Source of the DNA: Erysipelotrichaceae bacterium
Lineage (GTDB): Bacteria; Bacillota_I; Bacilli_A; Erysipelotrichales; Erysipelotrichaceae
Reading direction: 5' to 3'
Assembly (NCBI GenBank): GCA_017441765.1
Contig: JAFRVK010000033.1
Location: 1 to 64,000 of the forward strand
DNA length: 64,000 bases
Shown: piece after piece, positions 26,167 to 33,731 of the stretch
How the letters are laid out: every line of letters starts with the position of its first letter
Numbering within the stretch: the first letter of the stretch is position 1
Made by a program: the position numbers and the translations under genes
Notes under the pieces: model-generated
Told to the model about the DNA's origin: nothing
Database searches by the model: none
The model's input: the letters and a program-made list of their open reading frames with translations, nothing else

Positions 26167-26819
26167 TTTTGTTCTCCCAGATACTCCAGTATCTCTGCAG
26201 GGTTACTGACAATATAATCAGCTCCTGTTTCTATCAATGTCTTGCGGTCTCTGAAACCCCAGAGACATCCGATCGATTTCAATCCTGTGTTTTTTGCTGT
26301 TTCAATATCGGTTTCACTGTCTCCGATATAGAGAACTTCCGCCTTCTGTAAACCCATCATCTCTACCAATTGGTTTGCGATCGTAGGGTTAGGTTTTTTT
26401 GGCCGTTCTTTCAAATCACCGAATACTCCTACAAAAATAATTCCCGGGAAACATTCCTCAATCAATGCTTTGGTCAGGTGATCAGGTTTGTTGGAATTGA
26501 TGCTCAACAGAACGCCTTCTTCTTGCAGTTTCCTTAACAAATCATAAACACCATCGTAAGCGTGGGTTTTGATATTGTAGTTGTTCGAGTAGATTTCAAC
26601 GTACCGTTTCAGCAGCTCCTGTATGCGTTCTTCACTTAATCCTGCAGGAACGGTTCTTTCAATCAGTTTCCGTGATCCGTTGCCGACCGCCATCCTGACT
26701 TCGTCGCGTTCCTTTTCCGGATATCCGTTTTCTCTTAAGGTCATATTGACCGCATCCTGAATATCCTCCAATGTTGAAATGGTTGTACCGTCCAGGTCAA
26801 AAATCATACCTTTAATCAT
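26163..26819 (-). CDS. HAD-superfamily hydrolase (phosphoglycolate phosphatase type)
   Basis: This 218-residue HAD subfamily IA enzyme has motif I FDLDGT (residues 7-12), motif II SINSNK near 102, a conserved lysine region and motif IV GDSETD near 165. The cap insert between motifs I and II is of normal size for Gph/PpaX. It dephosphorylates a small phosphate ester; the exact one is unknown. It is preceded by a 35-codon small ORF that overlaps its start and followed by the Zn-ribbon gene with a 4-nt overlap. Confidence 0.88.
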   Translation of the reverse strand: MIKGMIFDLDGTTISTLEDIQDAVNMTLRENGYPEKERDEVRMAVGNGSRKLIERTVPAGLSEERIQELLKRYVEIYSNNYNIKTHAYDGVYDLLRKLQEEGVLLSINSNKPDHLTKALIEECFPGIIFVGVFGDLKERPKKPNPTIANQLVEMMGLQKAEVLYIGDSETDIETAKNTGLKSIGCLWGFRDRKTLIETGADYIVSNPAEILEYLGEQK

Positions 26820-26919
26820 TCTGTTTCTCCGTGACGTTGCTTTGCATATGAAGTTTCCTGCGCAACAAACTCTTAACGATCGCGTGTTTCAAGTTGTTTG
26901 ATTTGGTTGTTTTATGCAT
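26812..26919 (-). CDS. Possible small basic protein or leader peptide (35 aa) upstream of the HAD gene
   Basis: An ATG at 26919 with AAGGA 8 nt upstream opens a 35-codon frame that stops inside the HAD gene (overlap 8 nt). The peptide begins MHKTTKSNN and is rich in Lys, Arg, His and Asn. Its ribosome site overlaps the Nudix stop codon, so Nudix, this frame and HAD could be translationally coupled. It fills the only sizeable gap in this run. No known family is recognised, and it could be a chance frame. Confidence 0.4.
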   Translation of the reverse strand: MHKTTKSNNLKHAIVKSLLRRKLHMQSNVTEKQND

Positions 26920-26930
26920 CAACTAATTCC

Positions 26931-27383
26931 TTATACGATTTTAGATAACCATTTATTATCCTTTTTATAATATATCAGTTCACTCAGATCATCGCTTTCC
27001 ATGATTTTTAAAATCCGTTCAAGATCCAAAGATAATTTGTGTTTTTTTAAATCTTCTCTTTCGATCCAGAACACTTTTCCTTCTTTTGAATCTTTTAATT
27101 TTCCTTTAAACCGGTCGGTTTTATAATACAGCATCAGATACCGGTCTTCATTCTTTGTTTTGAATTCTTCGATACCACATAAGATCGGTTTATAAATAGT
27201 CAGGCCCGTCTCTTCTTTTACTTCTCTTTTAACAGATGTATCAAAGTCTTCGTCTTTTTCAACGTGCCCGCCAGGAAAGGTCAGGCCCGGCCAGTCTTTT
27301 TTCTGACGATCGATTACTAATATTTTATTTCCCTGGTAAACCAGACAGATGTTGGTCAGGATGCATTTCTGAACTTTTTCCAC
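26931..27383 (-). CDS. Nudix hydrolase (8-oxo-dGTP diphosphatase type)
   Basis: This 150-residue protein carries a complete Nudix box, G-x5-E-x7-REVKEETGL, near residues 39-61 within a MutT-like fold. It hydrolyses a nucleoside diphosphate linked to another group; an oxidised dNTP is a common substrate but not proven here. The likely start is GTG 27383, which lies inside the leftmost DnaA box, so the promoter of this gene must overlap oriC. No clear ribosome site is seen. It reads away from the origin. Confidence 0.82.
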   Translation of the reverse strand: MEKVQKCILTNICLVYQGNKILVIDRQKKDWPGLTFPGGHVEKDEDFDTSVKREVKEETGLTIYKPILCGIEEFKTKNEDRYLMLYYKTDRFKGKLKDSKEGKVFWIEREDLKKHKLSLDLERILKIMESDDLSELIYYKKDNKWLSKIV

Positions 27384-27744
27384 ATTTTTATTATAAACTA
27401 TCTTGAATTATAAAACCGTCAAAAGAATATAAAACACTTTTTCCACATCCACATTTTGTGTTTTTCAACAAAGCGTGGAAAAGTTGAAAAGTGTCAATTA
27501 TCCCTTATTTATAAGGTTTTTTGATTGTGGAATTTCATCTTTCTTCTGTGGAAAATGATGCGTTATTCACTTTTTCCACAAGTTATAACTATTGTGGAAA
27601 GTTTTTCGACTTATTTTCCACAAAATACAAATTGTGGAAAAATGTGGAAAACTCTTTCTACTCCTTTAAAATCGCTGTTTTTTGCAATTCTGCTATTGTG
27701 GATTGTGGAAAACTTTTGAAAAATAAATAAAAAATTGTGGAAAA
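27376..27744. other. Chromosomal replication origin oriC, DnaA-box cluster upstream of dnaA
   Basis: Nine exact copies of TTTTCCACA lie here: plus-strand at 27376, 27439, 27572 and 27614; minus-strand (as TGTGGAAAA) at 27547, 27633, 27643, 27704 and 27736. Near matches include 27445 (ACATCCACA), 27462 (TTTTCAACA), 27474 (CGTGGAAAA), 27526 (TGTGGAATT), 27563 (TTATTCACT), 27593 (TGTGGAAAG) and 27697 (TGTGGATTG). The region is very AT-rich and lies at the point where gene direction switches. No copy of canonical TTATCCACA was seen. Boxes at 27633/27643 and 27697/27704 are closely paired. Confidence 0.93.
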
Positions 27745-27783
27745 ATGGTGTTATTATATGTTTACCTTCAAGGGTGTAGTAAC

Positions 27784-29136
27784 ATGACAACGATTGAGTT
27801 TTATTTAACCGATATATGGTCTCAAATAAGAAAAAACATCGCTAATTCCGGTCAGGTTCCGGAAGAAACTATGGTTTTTTATGAGTCAAAACTGGTGTCG
27901 CTGACAGATGTGGAAGCGGTAATTATCGCACCTAATTTTATCAATTACAGTATCATGTCACAACACATTGATCTGATTGAAGACTGTATTGAAGAAGTGC
28001 TTCATAAAAAGGTCAAAGCGAAAGTCATCTGGCAGGATGATGCATATCCCATTAATTATAAACCATCGATCGAACCGCCTGCCGATTTTTTCCCTATCAG
28101 TATCGATCCGAGACAGACTTTTACAAATTTTGTCGTAGGCCGTTCCAATGCCCAGGCACATCTTGCTTCTATGACATGCGCATCGAATCCGGGTATCGTT
28201 TATAATCCATTATTTATATATGGCAATTCCGGTTTAGGAAAAACCCATTTGTTGAATGCGATAGGCAATCAGTTTAAACAGCTGTATCCTGAAAAAACAA
28301 TAGGTTTTATCAGCGGACTTGATTTTGTGAACGGCGTTTATAAAGCAACTAAGGAAAACCGCTTTGATGAATTTAAGGAATCCTTCCGCAACCTGGATCT
28401 GTTACTGGTGGATGATGTCCAGTTCCTGGCGAAGAAACCGAAATCACATGAATTGTTCTTTACCGTTTTTAACGAACTGGTAAACAACCGAAAACAGATC
28501 TGTATCACTTCCGACCGTACTCCAAGCGATATTGAAGGATTGGAAGACAGAATCATTTCCCGTTTCAATCAAGGACTGACTGTGAACATCGAAGCTCCGG
28601 AATACGAAACCTCTATCAATATATTAAAGATGAAGATATCCAACAGTTCCGATCTTGATCAGTTATCTGTCGATGATGAAGTTTTAAGTTATCTGGCAAC
28701 CAACTTCTCGCAGGATGTAAGAATGTTGGAAGGTGCAGTCAATCGTTTGTTATTTTATTCCATTAACTATTCGACCAATAACAGCAGCCGTATTTCTTTA
28801 CAACTCGCGATCGAAGCTTTTAAAGATCAGATCAAGGACGGAACCAATGAATTAGCTATTTCGACGGTACGAAAGGCGGTATGTGACTACTACAACCTCA
28901 CTAAGCAGCAGATCACATCCGCCAACCGTACCCGTAATATCTCTCAGGCAAGGCAGATCGCGATGTATCTGTGCCGGAAGCTTCTGGATGCGACTTATGA
29001 TGACATCGGCAAGGAATTCGGAGGAAGAGATCATTCCACAGTAATGAGCTCTATCGATGCTGTCGATAAGAAAATCAAGACCGATCCATTGTATCTGAAA
29101 GCGATCAACGAGATCGAAAGCAGGATCAAGACATAA
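27784..29136 (+). CDS. dnaA: Chromosomal replication initiator DnaA
   Basis: This 450-residue protein has normal DnaA length and all four domains: N-terminal DnaB-interaction domain, linker, AAA+ domain with Walker A GNSGLGKTH and Walker B LLVDDVQF, and the C-terminal DNA-binding helix-turn-helix with the signature GGRDHSTVMSS. ATG 27784 (MTTIEF) is chosen because AAGGGTG lies upstream; an in-frame ATG at 27745 directly abuts a DnaA box and adds an atypical tail. It binds the boxes upstream, which probably also regulate its own transcription. Confidence 0.97.
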   Translation: MTTIEFYLTDIWSQIRKNIANSGQVPEETMVFYESKLVSLTDVEAVIIAPNFINYSIMSQHIDLIEDCIEEVLHKKVKAKVIWQDDAYPINYKPSIEPPADFFPISIDPRQTFTNFVVGRSNAQAHLASMTCASNPGIVYNPLFIYGNSGLGKTHLLNAIGNQFKQLYPEKTIGFISGLDFVNGVYKATKENRFDEFKESFRNLDLLLVDDVQFLAKKPKSHELFFTVFNELVNNRKQICITSDRTPSDIEGLEDRIISRFNQGLTVNIEAPEYETSINILKMKISNSSDLDQLSVDDEVLSYLATNFSQDVRMLEGAVNRLLFYSINYSTNNSSRISLQLAIEAFKDQIKDGTNELAISTVRKAVCDYYNLTKQQITSANRTRNISQARQIAMYLCRKLLDATYDDIGKEFGGRDHSTVMSSIDAVDKKIKTDPLYLKAINEIESRIKT

Positions 29137-29203
29137 GGTTTTACACTTTAATATCCATACTGAAAATGATAAAATTAAGCTATAAATAAAGGGTTTTTGA
29201 GAG

Positions 29204-29260
29204 TTTTCCACAATTTCCCCAAAGCTAATAATAATAACTTTCTATAATTATAAAAACAAA
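29204..29260 (+). other. Second oriC element between dnaA and dnaN: DnaA box plus AT-rich tract
   Basis: One exact TTTTCCACA (29204-29212) is followed by a short C cluster (TTTCCCC), GCTAATAATAATAAC (four TAA triplets) and a pure A/T stretch up to the dnaN ribosome site. A box, GC cluster and AT tract in the dnaA-dnaN gap resembles the unwinding element of bipartite Bacillus-type origins. The role is inferred. Confidence 0.5.
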
Positions 29261-29271
29261 GGAGCTCAACA

Positions 29272-30393
29272 ATGAATTTCAAAATAGCTAAAAAAGAATT
29301 TCTTGATGTATTGTCTCTCTGTTCCAGAGCGATTTCGACCACGACACCGTTACCTTCTCTTTTAGGTGTTAAGATTACAGCTACTCCGAATTCATTGACA
29401 CTGATTTCTTCCGATTCTAATATCTCTATCAAAACCAGTATCAACAACAATGATACAAGCACATTGATCATCAACGAACCGGGTGAGATCGTTCTTGATG
29501 CCAGATATCTTCTTGAAATGGTCAGAAAGATCGACAGCGAATTTATCAATGTCGAAATCATCGATGGAACATTTGTACGGATCTACAGTGGCAAGTCTGA
29601 ATACAAGATGAATGGTATGGAAGCAAGCGAATACCCGCAGATCAATTTCAATACAGATAACACAACTCCATTCAAACTGCAGACAACACTCTTTAACCAA
29701 ATCATTGATGAGACGGCATTCGCTTGTTCAGAAAAAGAAACCAGGCCTGTTTTGACCGGTGTCAATCTGAAAGCTCGTGACAACAAGATTTTTGCCAACG
29801 CGACAGATTCTTATCGTCTGGCTTCCAAGACGATCAACATCGATAAAGACTTGTCTTTTGATATCACGATCCCGAAAAAATATCTTACAGAAATCTATCA
29901 TGCGATCGCTGATAAAGAAGAAGTCACAATTGCAATCGACAACCAGAAGATCTCGTTCCTGTTTGATAACACCGTTATTGAAACCAGACTGCTGGATGAT
30001 GAGTTCCCTAATACCGATCGTCTGATTCCGACTTCCATCAGTCAGAAACTGGTTGTTTCTTCTAAAAAACTGATTGATGCGATCGAAAGTACTTTATTTA
30101 TCAAAGCCGATGGAAAAAATATCGTCAGACTGAATGTGAATGAAGAACGTGTCGAACTGACTTCGTCCAACCAGACGGGTATTTCCTATAACAACGAGAT
30201 TCCGGTGATTCGTTATGAAGGAGAACCTCTGGAAATCTCTTGTTCAGGCAAATATCTGCAAGATGCGATCAAAGCGATCGGCTCCGATGAGATCCTGATC
30301 GATTTCGCCAGAGATATGAAAACGATCGTCATCAAGAAAGAAGGAGATGACTCACTGATTCAGCTTGTTTCCCTAGTCAGAACCTATCGTTAA
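29272..30393 (+). CDS. dnaN: DNA polymerase III sliding clamp (beta subunit)
   Basis: This 373-residue protein matches the three-domain beta clamp in length and sequence, starting MNFKIAKKEF and ending LVSLVRTYR, close to the usual clamp C-terminus (PMR/xYR). It forms a dimeric ring that tethers DNA polymerase III. ATG 29272 follows AGGAG by 8 nt. It lies 135 nt after dnaA and is closed by a strong terminator, so it is probably transcribed with dnaA. Confidence 0.96.
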   Translation: MNFKIAKKEFLDVLSLCSRAISTTTPLPSLLGVKITATPNSLTLISSDSNISIKTSINNNDTSTLIINEPGEIVLDARYLLEMVRKIDSEFINVEIIDGTFVRIYSGKSEYKMNGMEASEYPQINFNTDNTTPFKLQTTLFNQIIDETAFACSEKETRPVLTGVNLKARDNKIFANATDSYRLASKTINIDKDLSFDITIPKKYLTEIYHAIADKEEVTIAIDNQKISFLFDNTVIETRLLDDEFPNTDRLIPTSISQKLVVSSKKLIDAIESTLFIKADGKNIVRLNVNEERVELTSSNQTGISYNNEIPVIRYEGEPLEISCSGKYLQDAIKAIGSDEILIDFARDMKTIVIKKEGDDSLIQLVSLVRTYR

Positions 30394-30421
30394 AAGCCTA
30401 ATTTCAAAAATAAAGCCATTT

Positions 30422-30450
30422 AAACTCGTTTTCGGACGAGTTTTATTTTT
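30422..30450 (+). terminator. Terminator after dnaN
   Basis: AAACTCGT (30422-30429) and ACGAGTTT (30436-30443) form an 8-bp stem around TTTCGG, followed by TATTTTT. It separates dnaAN from the yaaA-recF-gyrBA transcript. Confidence 0.85.
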
Positions 30451-30508
30451 TATTAGGTAATATACACATTTTCTGTAAAAGCGTAGAATGGAAAAAATAA
30501 ACGGAAAA

Positions 30509-30517
30509 TGTTATAAT
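30509..30517 (+). promoter_or_regulatory. Extended -10 promoter of yaaA-recF-gyrB-gyrA
   Basis: TGTTATAAT is a perfect extended -10 only 10 nt before the yaaA ATG (30528). A start of transcription about 7 nt downstream would leave a 5' leader of about 4 nt with no ribosome site. No good -35 is present. Confidence 0.6.
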
Positions 30518-30527
30518 TATTAAGAAT

Positions 30528-30743
30528 ATGGCGATAATAGAAGAAGTAAAAATCGATAGCGAATTTATCACTTTAGGTCAATTTCTAAAGTATGTTGATC
30601 TGGTCTCCAGTGGCGGCGAAGTACGTGAATTCTTGATTGAAAATAAAATCACTGTCAACAGCGAAGCAGAAAACAAAAGAGGCAAGAAACTGTACAGAAA
30701 CGACCTTGTCTGCATCAACGAGAAGCAGTACAAGATATGCTGA
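30528..30743 (+). CDS. yaaA: S4-domain RNA-binding protein YaaA (RlbA)
   Basis: This 71-residue protein is one S4 RNA-binding domain (FLKYVDLVSSGGEVREFLIENKI), typical of the small gene between dnaN and recF in Bacillota. It probably binds rRNA during ribosome assembly. It overlaps recF by 7 nt. The start codon lacks a Shine-Dalgarno sequence and is very near the promoter -10, so it may be read from a leaderless or near-leaderless message. Confidence 0.92.
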   Translation: MAIIEEVKIDSEFITLGQFLKYVDLVSSGGEVREFLIENKITVNSEAENKRGKKLYRNDLVCINEKQYKIC

Positions 30744-31786
30744 TCAAAGAACTGAAACTCTATAATTATCGCAATTATTCCCGCAAAAACATCACTTTCG
30801 ATCCCAAACTGAACATCATTATCGGACCGAACGGCATAGGTAAAACCAATATCCTGGAAAGCATCATCGTTGTTTCGAACACAAAATCTTTTCGTACGAA
30901 TAACGATCAGAATCTCATCAAGAAAGACAGTGAATTCTCCAAGATTGAACTGTCATCCGATACCGATCGATTTAAGGTCGTTCTTGGAAACAAAAACAGA
31001 TCTCTTTATATCAATGATGTTCTGATCAAGAAAAGCTCAGAATTCATTGGAAAGCTCAATGCGATCCTGTTTAAGCCGAATGATCTGGAACTCTTTGTTC
31101 AGGCACCGAACGAAAGAAGAAAAGTCCTGGACATCGAGATCAGTAAGGTCTCTCAGTCTTACATCCGTTCGTTGCTTCAGTACAATTATCTGCTGAAAGA
31201 AAAGAACAGGCTTCTGAAAGAACCGGAAGTGGATGAAATGCTGCTGGAAACCATCAATGAACAGATGATTCCATTGATCAAGACAATACTGGAGGAACGG
31301 GATTATTTCTTTGAAGTGATCAGCCGCCATCTCTCATCTCTCTACAACGAGATTTCCGCATCTGAAAGTGAGATACGCATCATCTATAAAAAATGCTGTG
31401 AAACCGCGGATATTGCAAACAAACTGCAGGAAGCGAAAGAGAAAGACTTCTATTATCACTACTCGACCTTCGGTCCCCATCATGATGACTATTATTTCCT
31501 GATGGATGGACGTGAACTGAATGCGATCGCATCGCAAGGTCAGAAACGGATGTCACTGATCGCCTTCAAATTCGCACTGATTAAATACATCAAAGATAAA
31601 ATCAACAAGATTCCGATCGTCCTGCTGGATGACATCCTGTCGGAACTGGACAGAGACAATCAGGAACGGCTGATCGGCATCATGTCTGAAGATGCTCAAG
31701 TCATCATCACCAACACTGATATCAAAGGCCTGAACATCAACAAACGATATAAACTGATCGATTTAAAGGAGGAAGCACATGTCTAA
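30737..31786 (+). CDS. recF: DNA replication/repair protein RecF
   Basis: This 349-residue SMC-like ATPase has Walker A IGPNGIGKTN near residues 28-37, signature SQGQKRMSLIAFK near 262-274 and Walker B VLLDDILSELD near 290-300. With RecO and RecR it loads RecA at gaps. Length is normal. It overlaps yaaA upstream and gyrB downstream (8 nt), so the three are co-translated. recR itself lies 21 kb to the right. Confidence 0.95.
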   Translation: MLIKELKLYNYRNYSRKNITFDPKLNIIIGPNGIGKTNILESIIVVSNTKSFRTNNDQNLIKKDSEFSKIELSSDTDRFKVVLGNKNRSLYINDVLIKKSSEFIGKLNAILFKPNDLELFVQAPNERRKVLDIEISKVSQSYIRSLLQYNYLLKEKNRLLKEPEVDEMLLETINEQMIPLIKTILEERDYFFEVISRHLSSLYNEISASESEIRIIYKKCCETADIANKLQEAKEKDFYYHYSTFGPHHDDYYFLMDGRELNAIASQGQKRMSLIAFKFALIKYIKDKINKIPIVLLDDILSELDRDNQERLIGIMSEDAQVIITNTDIKGLNINKRYKLIDLKEEAHV

Positions 31787-33722
31787 CACTTCAATCAAAC
31801 ATGACAATTATACTTCGGATGATATACAGGTCCTGGAAGGCCTGGAAGCTGTCAGAAGAAGACCCGGCATGTATATCGGTACGACATCATCGACCGGTCT
31901 GCATCATCTGGTTTGGGAAATCATCGACAACTCTGTGGATGAAGCTTTAGCCGGTTATGCCCATACGATCGAAATCAGTGTAGACAATGACGATGTGGTC
32001 ACGGTAAAAGATGACGGAAGAGGTATGCCGACCGAGATCCACCCGAAAACTGGTGTCTCGACCGTCGAGACCATTTTTACCGTGCTCCATGCAGGCGGCA
32101 AATTCGGCGGCGGTGCCTACAAGGTTTCCGGCGGTCTTCATGGTGTCGGTGCTTCTGTCGTCAACGCGTTATCAGAATGGCTGGAAGTCACGATTCATAA
32201 AGATGGCAAAGTCTACTTCATCCGTTTCAAGGATGGAGGACAAGTCGATCAGAAACTGATTGAAACCGGCGAGTGTGATCCTCACACGACAGGATCTACT
32301 GTACGGTTCAAAGCGGATCCTGAAATCTTTAAAGAAGGAACGATCTACGATTACAAGACACTCTACGATCGCATCCGTCAGATGGCTTTTCTGAATAAAG
32401 GGATCCACTTCATCTTTAATTGGGACAAAGACGATGAACACAAAGGATCTCACTCCTTTTGTTACGAGGGCGGAATCAAAGAATATGTCCAGTTCCTGAA
32501 TCAGAACGAGACCGTCCTGTTTGAGGATGTCTTATATTGCGACGGCTACGACAATAGCACTTCAATCGCTGTCGAGATCGCGTTGCAATACAATACTGAT
32601 TACAACGAAAAGACTTATTCTTTCTGCAACAATATCTTCACTCCGGACGGAGGCATGCATATCGACGGTTTCAGACAGACACTGTCACGCGTGATCAATG
32701 CCTATGCCAGGGAAAAGAATCTGATCAAGAAAGACGACGCGAATCTGACAAATGACGACTTAAGAGAAGGATTGACCGCAATCATTTCTGTAAAACACCC
32801 TGATCCTCAGTATGAAGGACAGACGAAAGGAAAACTGGGAAATGCCGAAGTCAGACCGGCAGTCAATAAGATTTTCGGAGATTTCCTGAAACGGTATCTG
32901 CTGGAGAATCCGGATGTCGCAAAGATCATTATTGAGAAAGCGAAATCCGCATCCGAAGCCAGACTGGCTGCCCAGAAAGCCCGTGAAAGCGTACGAAGGA
33001 AAGACGACTTCGGTTCAGGAAATCTTCCTACCAAACTGAAAGACTGTGCCTCACGCGACCCGTCAATCTGTGAGATCTATATCGTCGAGGGTAATTCTGC
33101 CGGCGGTTCTGCCCAGCAGGGAAGAGATTCCAACTTCCAGGCGGTGCTTCCGTTAAGAGGCAAGATCCTGAATGTTGAGAAAGCAAGAGAACATAAGATT
33201 TTCGACAATGCCGAGATTCGTATGATGATCCAGGCGTTCGGCTGCGGCTATAAAAACGACATCGATATCTCCAAACTCCGTTATCACAAGATTGTTATCG
33301 TGACCGATGCGGACGTCGATGGACAGCACATATCCACATTGATGTTGACGTTCCTGTACCGTTACTTCAAACCGTTGATCGAAGGAGGCTACGTCTATAT
33401 CGCAATGCCGCCTCTATACAAATTATTTAAAGGACAGAAGACATTGAGATACTGCTACACCGATGAAGAACTGGAACTCGCAAAACGAGACTTCGGTGAT
33501 GAGAAGTATGATATTCAGAGATACAAAGGATTAGGTGAAATGGATGCTAGTCAGCTCTGGGAAACCACACTCGATCCTGCACACCGCACATTGAAGCGTG
33601 TATCGATCGAAGACGCGATAGATGCCGATCAGGTCTTCTCGATGCTGATGGGTGATGAAGTCGAACCAAGAAAGAATTTCATTGTCGAAAACGCACACTT
33701 TGCCAAGAACCTGGATTTCTAG
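31779..33722 (+). CDS. gyrB: DNA gyrase subunit B
   Basis: This 647-residue protein has the GHKL ATPase domain (EIIDNSVDEAL; DDGRGMP; GGLHGVGASVVNALS) and the TOPRIM domain (EGNSAGGSAQQGRD, DADVDGQHI) with the C-terminal GyrB tail EPRKNFIVENA. ATP hydrolysis drives negative supercoiling with GyrA. It overlaps recF by 8 nt and is 9 nt before gyrA. Confidence 0.96.
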   Translation: MSNTSIKHDNYTSDDIQVLEGLEAVRRRPGMYIGTTSSTGLHHLVWEIIDNSVDEALAGYAHTIEISVDNDDVVTVKDDGRGMPTEIHPKTGVSTVETIFTVLHAGGKFGGGAYKVSGGLHGVGASVVNALSEWLEVTIHKDGKVYFIRFKDGGQVDQKLIETGECDPHTTGSTVRFKADPEIFKEGTIYDYKTLYDRIRQMAFLNKGIHFIFNWDKDDEHKGSHSFCYEGGIKEYVQFLNQNETVLFEDVLYCDGYDNSTSIAVEIALQYNTDYNEKTYSFCNNIFTPDGGMHIDGFRQTLSRVINAYAREKNLIKKDDANLTNDDLREGLTAIISVKHPDPQYEGQTKGKLGNAEVRPAVNKIFGDFLKRYLLENPDVAKIIIEKAKSASEARLAAQKARESVRRKDDFGSGNLPTKLKDCASRDPSICEIYIVEGNSAGGSAQQGRDSNFQAVLPLRGKILNVEKAREHKIFDNAEIRMMIQAFGCGYKNDIDISKLRYHKIVIVTDADVDGQHISTLMLTFLYRYFKPLIEGGYVYIAMPPLYKLFKGQKTLRYCYTDEELELAKRDFGDEKYDIQRYKGLGEMDASQLWETTLDPAHRTLKRVSIEDAIDADQVFSMLMGDEVEPRKNFIVENAHFAKNLDF

Positions 33723-33731
33723 GAGGAACTC

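Noticed and set aside
26820-26930. tRNA or structured RNA between Nudix and HAD genes
   Set aside because: No cloverleaf or strong hairpin was seen; a small ORF explains the gap better. No tRNA or rRNA gene was found in the window.
27745-27783. Earlier dnaA start at 27745
   Set aside because: It directly follows a DnaA box, has no ribosome site, and the family N-terminus fits ATG 27784.
29217-29240. TAA repeats as confirmed DnaA-trios
   Set aside because: The strand polarity relative to the only nearby exact box does not clearly match the known arrangement, so it is kept as a tentative finding only.
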